Source of the DNA: Candidatus Thorarchaeota archaeon
GTDB taxonomy: Archaea; Asgardarchaeota; Thorarchaeia; Thorarchaeales; Thorarchaeaceae
Direction of reading: 5' to 3'
Length of the DNA stretch: 8,770 nucleotides
Assembly (NCBI GenBank): GCA_030638785.1
Contig: DAOWDY010000029.1
Coordinates: 1 to 8,770 of the forward strand
Shown: positions 1 to 6,006 of the stretch, piece after piece
Layout of the letters: the number at the start of each line of letters is the position of its first letter
Position numbering within the stretch: the first letter of the stretch is position 1
Translations under genes and position numbers: made by a program
Notes under the pieces: model-generated
What the model was told of the DNA's origin: nothing
What the model saw: the letters and a program-made list of their open reading frames with translations, nothing else
The model's database searches: none

Positions 1-545
1 GTTATCAATGACGAGAAGGTTTCTGTCAGCACGTCCAGTTCCTTTTGTGCAGCTTCCTCATCTGCCTTGGCCTGTTCTTCAAATCCATCAACTATTGTCT
101 TAGCATTGGCAATGAATTCAGGTAGTGGTGTAAGAATACTTGCAACATCACCATCTAACGCAACCTGAGATGTGTCTTCCTTTTGTGCCATTGAGTCATG
201 TTTGTTCTTTAATATTTCAAGAAGGCTCGAAAGTCCCGAGGAACCATTCTGATTCAGTGCTATCTCAAGATTCGCAATTCCCTCAGTCAGAACGCCTCTA
301 TCTGTTACCAAATTGGCCAAGTCGTTCTTTTTCACCGTTTCAAAGAAGTCCTGAAAGTAAGTATCAGGAAAATCCAAGATATCTTTGACGAGGGGTTGAA
401 TATCCTGTTTTAGTTGAGCAACCTCTTCACTAACCCTGCTGAGAGGAATAGCTGTTTCTTCCTTTAATCCCCCTAGGACTAGAATCATGTCCATCATTCG
501 CTTTCGCTTAGGTGCAATTTCCTTTACAACAGCCTCGCCACTCAT
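1..545 (-). CDS. Unrecognised helical, cysteine-free protein downstream of the Hdr/Qmo-like genes (3' end beyond window)
   Basis: An open frame of 181 codons runs off the window edge without a stop. The start ATG (545-543) overlaps the TGA of the preceding HdrA-MvhD gene in an ATGA arrangement. A strong Shine-Dalgarno GAGGTGG (559-553) lies 7 bases upstream, inside that gene, so translational coupling is likely. The visible protein begins MSGEAVVKEIAPKRKRMMDM. It has a basic patch near residues 13-16 and a short hydrophobic stretch around 20-27, then largely amphipathic helix-forming sequence. Residues 155-180 are rich in Glu, Ala and Gln and could form a coiled coil. There are no cysteines, so it cannot carry a conventional Fe-S cluster, unlike the four genes before it. 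I do not recognise a family. Its place as the last visible gene of the redox operon suggests a structural, assembly or regulatory partner. The frame is well supported; the function is unknown. Confidence 0.8.
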   Translation of the reverse strand, partial: MSGEAVVKEIAPKRKRMMDMILVLGGLKEETAIPLSRVSEEVAQLKQDIQPLVKDILDFPDTYFQDFFETVKKNDLANLVTDRGVLTEGIANLEIALNQNGSSGLSSLLEILKNKHDSMAQKEDTSQVALDGDVASILTPLPEFIANAKTIVDGFEEQAKADEEAAQKELDVLTETFSSLI

Positions 546-2704
546 TTGGTTGCCACCTCATATTTTCCTGCTGTGCCCTTATGAACGGGCGACTGGGCAA
601 ATTTAGTAGCACGTTTCACCATCTCAATTATTGCATTAGTGAAGCGTTCTGGCTCTGCACTGAACATTCTAAACATCTCGACTCTCTCACCCTTCCAGCC
701 GATGGCATTTAGAATATCTTGGGCAACATCCACCTGGACCTGAGCAATCTCATTACCAGTTCCGCCGATGTGACAGCGATCGTGTTCACACGCAGCAATC
801 ATTACAGTGGCAGCACCACACTCTAGCGCTTTTAATATGTCAATGATACTCACTCTTCCTGCACAGGGAACTGGAATTAATCGAGTACTTGCAGGATACT
901 CCATCTTTCGTGTTCCAACAATATCGATTGTAGAAACAGAACACTCTTCACAATAGAAGCACAATGTGATGAGATTTTCACCACTAGCATCTTCCAAAGT
1001 AGCCTCAACTTGATCCCATAACTGCTCATTACTAAGGAAATTCAACTGTGTAGCAGCCGAGGGACAGAGGCTTTGGCAAACCCCGCACGCATGACAGTTC
1101 AAGGTATCAATGGCTGCCTTGAAGAGTATCTTTTGTTCTTCATCCTCTTCTTCTTCTGGCTGTTCAATCATAAGAGGAACACCGCGTGGACACTGTTGGG
1201 CACAGAGGCTACAACCAACACAGTCATCTACATTCAGCACTGCTCCACGAGCAACAGTCTTAATCTTCCCACCTTGCAACTCATTATGAAGTACAAGTGC
1301 CGCAGCTTGTGCATCAGTCACAGCTTCGAACACGAATTGGGGTCTAGTCACTGCACCAACAGCAACAACACCTCTCCTGCGTGTTTCATTTCGACGAAGT
1401 TTTCCATAAAGCTCCTTGACATAGCCTCCATCATCTAAGATGTATCCTAGGGTCTCTGAAAGTTCAGCCATGCCATCAGGGGGTAGAATGGCAGAAGAGA
1501 GCACAATCAAGTCAGCAGGAACTTCAAAGTACTGATTCAGAAGCGAGTCATAGATCTTGATATAGGTCTGACCATCCTTTTCCCAGACCATACTGATTCG
1601 TCCTCGAATGTAATCTACACCTTTCTCGCGGGATTCCTTGTAAATCAACTCGTTTTCAAAGGGTACACGGATGTCCATGTACACAACACGAATATTTGCA
1701 TCCGGATTCTTCTCAAGGACTGCAATCGCATTATCGATAGCAAATGTACAACAGAGTTTGCTACAGTCTTTCTTGTAGTCTTCTGATCTACTTCCAACAC
1801 ATTGGACCATGACAACCTCTTTCACCTCGCCATCATCCGAGGGTTTCTTGAAACTACCTTCCGTCAGCATGCTAGAGAGCTCATATTGTGTGACAACATC
1901 TGGATTCTTACCATAACGATACTCATCCATCATTGTAGGTTTAAATTCCTTAAATCCAGTAGCCATGACAACAGCCGAGGTTTGTAGTTCATCCTCTTTT
2001 TCGTTACTGATGTAGTTAACCGTGAAATTACCCATCTCTCCCTCGAAATACTTGACCTGAGTTTGAGTCATGATTGTAATATTCTCACTCTTCTCAATAG
2101 CCTCAAGTCTACCCTTCAGTATCTCAGCACCTGGTTTTCCGGTGGGTGCGACAACTGGCAGATTAAGAACATGACCTCCGAGTTTATCGTCTATTTCTAT
2201 GAGGGTTACATTATATCCAAGATTTTCTAGACTTAGTGCAGTCTCAATCCCAGCAATTCCGCCTCCGATGACAGTAACATGGTTGGGAATTTCCTTCTCC
2301 TCAATTGGTAAGACTGAGGAACTAGCTGCAGAAGCGATACCGCCTCGAAGCATTCCTAGTGCCTTTTCTGTAGCCTCTTGTTTGTCAGGATGTACCCAAG
2401 CAGAATGTTCACGGATGTTGACATAGCGAACTCTTGAAGGATCAATACCCTTTTGCTTCAAGAATTGGTCAATTCGAGGCTGTAGTTTTTGATTTGTACA
2501 GGCACCAATAACTAGGGGAGTATCCTTCTTCTTCATAATCTCTGCAATTTTCTCTAACCCATCTTCCTGACAACAGGTGTCATGGATGGTAACAGTTTCT
2601 GTCATTGAGATCTTCCCAAGGTCTGCAGACAGGGAATCAAAATCGAGATTGAGCTGTTTACCACAGGTGCATAGAATCAGTTGTGATTTCTTCTTATCAG
2701 TCAT
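542..2704 (-). CDS. HdrA-like flavoprotein with C-terminal ferredoxin and fused MvhD domain (QmoB-like), 720 aa
   Basis: Cytoplasmic iron-sulfur flavoprotein of the HdrA/QmoB family, expected to route electrons between FAD, ferredoxin-type clusters and an MvhD module. Domains in order: an HdrA N-terminal cluster domain (about 1-130; C12, C14, C44/C45, C69, then NIREHSAWVH); a thioredoxin-reductase-like FAD domain from 144 (GGGIAG, 147-152) with VQCVGSR (300-306) and C314/C318/C319; a two-cluster ferredoxin (C495, C498, C501, C505 and C537, C540, C543, C547); and MvhD (about 575-700; C585, C588, C614, C639, C644, including PCAGRV and ACEHDRCH). The ferredoxin usually inserted in the HdrA FAD domain is absent, as in QmoB. 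An acidic loop separates the two C-terminal clusters. The frame is open up to 2857, but that extension overlaps hdrA1. The ATG at 2704 follows the hdrA1 stop by 4 bases with AGGAAGTGAT upstream, so I chose it. A diverged methanogen-type HdrA is the alternative; the pairing favours QmoB-like. Confidence 0.92.
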   Translation of the reverse strand: MTDKKKSQLILCTCGKQLNLDFDSLSADLGKISMTETVTIHDTCCQEDGLEKIAEIMKKKDTPLVIGACTNQKLQPRIDQFLKQKGIDPSRVRYVNIREHSAWVHPDKQEATEKALGMLRGGIASAASSSVLPIEEKEIPNHVTVIGGGIAGIETALSLENLGYNVTLIEIDDKLGGHVLNLPVVAPTGKPGAEILKGRLEAIEKSENITIMTQTQVKYFEGEMGNFTVNYISNEKEDELQTSAVVMATGFKEFKPTMMDEYRYGKNPDVVTQYELSSMLTEGSFKKPSDDGEVKEVVMVQCVGSRSEDYKKDCSKLCCTFAIDNAIAVLEKNPDANIRVVYMDIRVPFENELIYKESREKGVDYIRGRISMVWEKDGQTYIKIYDSLLNQYFEVPADLIVLSSAILPPDGMAELSETLGYILDDGGYVKELYGKLRRNETRRRGVVAVGAVTRPQFVFEAVTDAQAAALVLHNELQGGKIKTVARGAVLNVDDCVGCSLCAQQCPRGVPLMIEQPEEEEDEEQKILFKAAIDTLNCHACGVCQSLCPSAATQLNFLSNEQLWDQVEATLEDASGENLITLCFYCEECSVSTIDIVGTRKMEYPASTRLIPVPCAGRVSIIDILKALECGAATVMIAACEHDRCHIGGTGNEIAQVQVDVAQDILNAIGWKGERVEMFRMFSAEPERFTNAIIEMVKRATKFAQSPVHKGTAGKYEVATK
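553..559 (-). promoter_or_regulatory. Shine-Dalgarno site of the ORF at 545-1
   Basis: GAGGTGG is complementary to the archaeal 16S rRNA 3' end and sits 7 bases before the ATG at 545. It lies within the 3' coding end of the HdrA-MvhD gene. Together with the ATGA start/stop overlap, it supports the downstream frame as a real, coupled gene. Confidence 0.65.
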
Positions 2705-2708
2705 TGAA

Positions 2709-3959
2709 TCACTTCCTGTTCTGAAGAATCTTTGATGCCACAGCTCTTGCCTGCGTGACACTTTCGGGCACCTCAGCTGGACCCAGAGCAGTACCACACG
2801 CATAGATATGGTCACCAGCAACAACTTCGTTTTCTGAAACGAGGTCCGCTGGTGCAATAAAGCCGCTTGCTACATTAAGTCCAAGTGAATCGATTATGTT
2901 ATCCATTCCCTCAGGAGGTTCAAGTGCAGAGGAAAGCACAAACAAATCCACAGTGAACTTGAGATACTTGTCTAGAAGAGAATCGTAGACAATGATATCG
3001 AGCTCATTTTCATCTTTAGGTTCAACTCTAGCTACTCGCCCACGTACAAACTCGACACCATTCTCTCTTGCCTCTCGGTAATAGCGTTCGTGACTATCAT
3101 AGGTCCGAATGTCCATGTAGACGACACTCACCTGGCTGGCATCGCGTTCTTCAGTCAAGATATTTGCGTGTTTCAGAGCGTATACACAGCATATCTTGGA
3201 GCAATATGGGTAATAGTTCTCATCTCGACTACCTACACACTGAACCATCATCACTCGTTTTGCAGGTTTTCCATCAGATGGACGAAGAAGTTTGCCATCT
3301 GTTGCACCAATTGGATCAAGAATTTGTGCCAATTCGAGCTGAGTTACAATATTTGGATGCTTGCCATAGCTATACTCATCCACATTGACTGGTTTCATTT
3401 CATGATAACCTGTTGCTATGACAACATCAGAAACTGATACAGTTTCTTTCTTCGGTTGTGCATCCAAGTTGATTGCCTTTGTAGGACATTCTTCTACTGC
3501 TTTCTTATCCCCCTCATCTGCCTTGTCTGGATCATATGTGACCGCCTGAGGTTGGCATTGGGGTGACACTAGGGAGAAAGCACTGGAATACTCTATACAA
3601 AGTCCACACATGATACATTTCTTGGCATCAATGTATTCAGGGCCAACATGTATTGTAGCCTCGAATTTCCCAGAGTTTCCGGTTATCTGTTCGACATACG
3701 AATTAATCTTGAGGTCCATATTGGGCTGATCAATGAGTGCACTTCTGTAGAAACACTTTCTGATTCCAGGACGCCAACGATTACCTTCGAAGCAGTAGAA
3801 ACAATCGTCAGTTGGGAACGCCTTGTATAGATCAAGTGCATTCCCTCCTACAGTTGGAAGTTTTTCCACAACAATGGTGTTAACTCCTGAGTCTGCTAGC
3901 TCCACGGCTGCGGTGAGACCAGCTACTCCAGCGCCTATGATGAGGACCGGATCTGACAT
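2709..3959 (-). CDS. Short HdrA-like FAD/Fe-S flavoprotein (QmoA-like), 416 aa
   Basis: HdrA-family FAD protein that starts directly at the Rossmann fold (IIGAGVAG, 7-14). It therefore lacks the HdrA N-terminal cluster domain, and it also lacks the C-terminal ferredoxin. Length and layout match QmoA (about 410 aa). After KAFPTDDC come C53, C56 and C69, a cysteine-rich stretch where HdrA-type proteins have a C-x2-C. The inserted ferredoxin module (about 108-170) keeps C115, C118 and C121, but the fourth position is Ser125. C135 and C158 (ECPTKAI) are the remaining candidate ligands. The FAD core continues with VQCVGSRDENY (239-249), C253/C257/C258, VYMDIR, and a C-terminal FAD motif CGTALGPAEVPESV (388-401). 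The ATG lies 13 bases after the hdrB stop, with GAGGTG overlapping that stop. It probably pairs with the long HdrA-like protein encoded next. Family assignment is firm; the QmoA-like label is an inference from architecture. Confidence 0.92.
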   Translation of the reverse strand: MSDPVLIIGAGVAGLTAAVELADSGVNTIVVEKLPTVGGNALDLYKAFPTDDCFYCFEGNRWRPGIRKCFYRSALIDQPNMDLKINSYVEQITGNSGKFEATIHVGPEYIDAKKCIMCGLCIEYSSAFSLVSPQCQPQAVTYDPDKADEGDKKAVEECPTKAINLDAQPKKETVSVSDVVIATGYHEMKPVNVDEYSYGKHPNIVTQLELAQILDPIGATDGKLLRPSDGKPAKRVMMVQCVGSRDENYYPYCSKICCVYALKHANILTEERDASQVSVVYMDIRTYDSHERYYREARENGVEFVRGRVARVEPKDENELDIIVYDSLLDKYLKFTVDLFVLSSALEPPEGMDNIIDSLGLNVASGFIAPADLVSENEVVAGDHIYACGTALGPAEVPESVTQARAVASKILQNRK

Positions 3960-3972
3960 CAGTTATTACACC

Positions 3973-4839
3973 TCATTCCGTCAAATGCTCAATGATTGAG
4001 CCTGCTGGCACTCTGTTCATGGAAAGTCCTACATCATCTTCATCCATTCCCATGGCGAGGCCCAGAATCTGTGGGTACAACAGTACAGGAAGATTGTATT
4101 CTTCACCATATGATTCTTTGAGTCCTAATTGTTGCAAGTCTAACTGGTTTCCACATGCAGGGCATGCAACCGTAGCAAACACAGCTCCTGCTTCAGTCAT
4201 GGATTTTAGTTTGTCACGTGCAAGTCTGATCGCAAGTTCTTCATTGACTGGCAATACCGTAGCACCGCAGCATTGCTTCCATAAGGGATAGTCAATGACC
4301 GTGGCGCCAGTCACTTTTACAAGCTCTTGATAAATCTCAGGGGAAAACTCAGTCACGTCCTTAGGTCTAAGAACATGACACCCATAATGAATGGCTATTC
4401 CAACACCGTCTAGAGGCTTGGTGATTTTCTTCTGAATCTCTTCAATGCCTATATCTGAGTAGAGTGCTTCTACAAAGTGTCGCGGTTTTGAAATTCCCTT
4501 GAATTCCAAGCCTTCTTTCTTCAATACAGCATTAACTTGCTTCTTGTGAGCATCATCGTGTTTGAGATGGTGATAGACATCTTTCAATGAGGCAAAACAA
4601 CCATTACAAGGAGTTACAATATCATGACCATTCTTCTCTGCAATAGCAATTGTTCTTGCATTCACCGTCAACCAGCCCATGAAGTCTATTGCTCGAAGAT
4701 TAGGGCTTCCGCAACAGGCTACTCCTTCCATATACTCAAGTTCCATTCCGAGTTCCTTGGCCACTTTGAGCATTGCAGCTTCATAATTTGGGTAGTTAGC
4801 TGGCACACTACAGCCCATGTAGAGATTGTATGATGGCAT
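3973..4839 (-). CDS. hdrB: Heterodisulfide reductase subunit B (HdrB), two intact CCG domains, 288 aa
   Basis: HdrB is the catalytic subunit of Hdr-type complexes. Its CCG domains bind the two noncubane [4Fe-4S] clusters that split a disulfide in methanogen enzymes. Both motifs are complete here: C10-x31-C42-C43-G-x33-C78-x2-C81 and C154-x35-C190-C191-G-x33-C226-x2-C229. Flanking signatures YMGC, VACCGSPN, TPCNGC, HYGCH, KQCCGA and ACPACG fit the family, as does the length. A TTG at 4860 would add seven residues. The ATG at 4839 is preferred: it starts one base after the hdrC stop and has GGAGGAGAGG 6 bases upstream. All ten cluster ligands are kept, so catalytic HdrB activity is expected. 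The true substrate cannot be read from sequence and need not be CoM-S-S-CoB. Order hdrC-hdrB followed by two HdrA-like genes resembles qmoAB-hdrBC sets. Confidence 0.95.
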   Translation of the reverse strand: MPSYNLYMGCSVPANYPNYEAAMLKVAKELGMELEYMEGVACCGSPNLRAIDFMGWLTVNARTIAIAEKNGHDIVTPCNGCFASLKDVYHHLKHDDAHKKQVNAVLKKEGLEFKGISKPRHFVEALYSDIGIEEIQKKITKPLDGVGIAIHYGCHVLRPKDVTEFSPEIYQELVKVTGATVIDYPLWKQCCGATVLPVNEELAIRLARDKLKSMTEAGAVFATVACPACGNQLDLQQLGLKESYGEEYNLPVLLYPQILGLAMGMDEDDVGLSMNRVPAGSIIEHLTE

Positions 4840-4840
4840 C

Positions 4841-5383
4841 TTATTCCTCTCCTCCAACAATCTTTCCTGTTCGTGTGGCCTTGATGATATCCTTAAACTC
4901 GTTTGTTGAAAGGCCTGGAACTGCAGGTTCTAGGTCCATATCCTCTCTTTCCCAGTCTGCTGTTACTTCATAGAGCTGACCCTTTTCCATCAGTGTTTTT
5001 GCAAGACCAACAATAGTCTCAGGAATCTTACTTTCTTCGGCTGCCAGATTCTTACAGTCGAAGAAAATGTCCGTCACCCGCACTTTTTGCGGACAACGTT
5101 CCTGACATTGGAAGCATGTCAAACAGAGCCAAATCTCGTCCGAGGACAACACTTCCTCTCGCATTCCCAGAATTATCATACGGATAAGCTGGTGTGGTTT
5201 GTATGTCCAAACATTCGCAATTGGACAGGCTGCTGTACATGTTGAACATGCAAAACATGCATTCAATTCATCGCCATATGGCATAGACTTGATTTCATTC
5301 CTGAATTCAGAATCAAGTTTGGACATGTCTATGGGATCCACCAAGACGACTGGAGGCCCATCTTTCTCATCTGCTTCGGTCAT
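4841..5383 (-). CDS. hdrC: Heterodisulfide reductase subunit C (HdrC), 180 aa
   Basis: HdrC is the small ferredoxin-like subunit that carries electrons between the HdrA flavoprotein and HdrB. Two classical [4Fe-4S] motifs are present: C43FACSTCTAAC53P and C87LTCFQCQERC97P, with a further Cys at 110. Segments such as LIRMIILGM between the clusters are typical of HdrC. There are no membrane helices, so this is the soluble HdrC type rather than the membrane-fused QmoC or HdrE-linked form. It is the first gene of the redox operon and follows a 96-base gap holding a TATA-like element. The ATG at 5383 has GGTGGTTGAT ending 5 bases upstream. The gene runs directly into hdrB. The first ~35 residues are a polar, acidic leader with no obvious function. 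Confidence 0.95.
   Translation of the reverse strand: MTEADEKDGPPVVLVDPIDMSKLDSEFRNEIKSMPYGDELNACFACSTCTAACPIANVWTYKPHQLIRMIILGMREEVLSSDEIWLCLTCFQCQERCPQKVRVTDIFFDCKNLAAEESKIPETIVGLAKTLMEKGQLYEVTADWEREDMDLEPAVPGLSTNEFKDIIKATRTGKIVGGEE
4846..4855 (-). promoter_or_regulatory. Shine-Dalgarno site of hdrB
   Basis: GGAGGAGAGG lies inside the last codons of hdrC and 6 bases before the ATG at 4839. It decides the hdrB start in favour of that ATG over the in-frame TTG at 4860, and implies coupled translation of hdrC and hdrB. Confidence 0.7.
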
Positions 5384-5388
5384 GACCT

Positions 5389-5398
5389 ATCAACCACC
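5389..5398 (-). promoter_or_regulatory. Shine-Dalgarno-like site of hdrC
   Basis: GGTGGTTGAT partly matches the archaeal consensus GGAGGTGAT and ends 5 bases before the ATG at 5383. It implies that the first gene of this operon is translated from a leadered mRNA. Confidence 0.5.
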
Positions 5399-5414
5399 AT
5401 CATAGTGACTGGTG

Positions 5415-5439
5415 AAAAATGTTAGATGGAGAAACAAAA
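5415..5439 (-). terminator. Possible archaeal T-tract terminator between the two operons
   Basis: On the minus strand TTTTGTTT (5439-5432) and TTTTT (5419-5415) lie 40 to 65 bases past the stop of the small membrane protein gene. Archaeal RNA polymerase often terminates at such T-runs without a hairpin. I see no stem-loop. The same gap appears to hold the hdr promoter, so the T-runs may simply be leader sequence. Confidence 0.25.
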
Positions 5440-5448
5440 CTGAAGCCC

Positions 5449-5456
5449 ATATTAAG
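5449..5456 (-). promoter_or_regulatory. TATA-like element, probable promoter of the hdr/qmo-like operon
   Basis: The minus strand reads GCAAACTCTTAATATGGG, with TTAATAT as the candidate TATA box and a purine/A-rich BRE-like stretch just before it. A start site about 25 bases downstream would leave a leader of roughly 45 bases before hdrC. This is the only gap of any size in the window, and it separates replication genes from redox genes. Confidence 0.4.
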
Positions 5457-5479
5457 AGTTTGCAGGAGGCTCGTTTGGT

Positions 5480-5746
5480 CTACCAATCTTCAAGAGCTCT
5501 TTTTTGAATCAATCGAAGAATGCCAAAAGTTCCTAAAATCAGCAGACCTTCGTAGCCTAAAATTACTAGAATGCTCTGTTCGTTAAGTGGATACATTAGA
5601 GCCCCAACAAGACCTAACGCCATACAGATTGCCATTGTAATTATCAGAATCCACTCTCGACCAGTGTCCATACAGAGAGAGTCTAGGTGCGCCCTCTTAG
5701 AGCTTTCTGTTATAATAGTTTCAAACCTTTTCCAGTTGTTGAACAA
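5480..5746 (-). CDS. Small membrane protein with two transmembrane helices, 88 aa, unrecognised
   Basis: Unrecognised small membrane protein. After a polar, basic N-terminus (residues 1-30) come two hydrophobic segments, about 31-54 (EWILIITMAICMALGLVGAL and on) and 58-80 (SILVILGYEGLLILGTFGIL). PLNEQ forms a short loop between them and QKRALEDW the tail. Positive charges at both ends suggest a hairpin with both termini in the cytoplasm. The start is uncertain. A TTG at 5746 overlaps the previous gene by 26 bases and has no clear Shine-Dalgarno. An ATG at 5671 (residue 26) would give a 63-residue protein keeping both helices. It is the last gene before the gap that precedes the redox operon. 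Membrane character and uninterrupted frame support a gene; its role is unknown. A link to the replication genes is positional only. Confidence 0.6.
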   Translation of the reverse strand: MFNNWKRFETIITESSKRAHLDSLCMDTGREWILIITMAICMALGLVGALMYPLNEQSILVILGYEGLLILGTFGILRLIQKRALEDW

Positions 5747-6005
5747 TGATTTGAATATCCGTTTTCAGATTATCATATCCCTCAGATACCATTACTCTTA
5801 CCTGCCCTAGCAATTTGAGAATATATACTTGGATATCTTCTGGGTTTCCTTGCAAAGCCGCTAACATTGATTGTTTTCCATCTAAGAGTCTAAACGCGCC
5901 TGTGAGTGCCACAAGCAATTTTTCGAATGCCTCTTCTGAGAAACGCGCTTTCTGATCTATTCCTTCGATGATTTTTGCAAACTGCACCTCGGGAGTGGTG
6001 TTCAC
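5721..6005 (-). CDS. Small helical protein downstream of Gins51, 94 aa, unrecognised
   Basis: Unrecognised cytoplasmic protein predicted to be almost entirely helical (for example SEEAFEKLLVALTGAFRLL and EDIQVYILKLLGQVRVMVS). It has no cysteines, no membrane segment and no catalytic motif that I can identify. I chose the GTG at 6005: it begins one base after the gins51 stop and has GAGGGTGG (6021-6014) 8 bases upstream. The frame stays open to an ATG at 6122, with another ATG at 6056. Those starts would overlap the Gins51 B-domain by 116 or 50 bases and lack a comparable Shine-Dalgarno. Its position at the end of the PCNA-PriS-Gins51 cluster hints at a link with replication, but this is guilt by association only. 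A helical adaptor is possible; nothing in the sequence proves it. Confidence 0.6.
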   Translation of the reverse strand: MNTTPEVQFAKIIEGIDQKARFSEEAFEKLLVALTGAFRLLDGKQSMLAALQGNPEDIQVYILKLLGQVRVMVSEGYDNLKTDIQIIVQQLEKV

Positions 6006-6006
6006 C

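Noticed and set aside
140..388. Plus-strand open frame over the 5' region, and others along the plus strand (for example 1073-1438, 3068-3437, 6908-7216, 7417-7713)
   Set aside because: All lie antisense to well-supported minus-strand genes, give low-complexity or unrecognisable proteins, and lack credible ribosome binding sites. They are shadows.
2700..2715. Possible selenocysteine read-through fusing the two HdrA-like proteins at the TGA 2711-2709
   Set aside because: After the TGA the frame meets another TGA three codons later and is not in frame with the long HdrA gene, so this is a true stop followed by a new start.
2705..2857. Upstream extension of the HdrA-MvhD frame to 2857 (51 extra residues)
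   Set aside because: It overlaps the conserved C-terminus of the short HdrA-like protein, its sequence has no HdrA character, and the ATG at 2704 begins the standard N-terminal domain with a Shine-Dalgarno just upstream.
4840..4860. TTG at 4860 as hdrB start
   Set aside because: It lies inside the Shine-Dalgarno region of the ATG at 4839. The extra residues have no counterpart in HdrB, which begins close to the first CCG motif.
5052..5258. Minus-strand 68-codon frame inside hdrC
   Set aside because: It overlaps the two ferredoxin motifs of HdrC in another frame and has no independent support.
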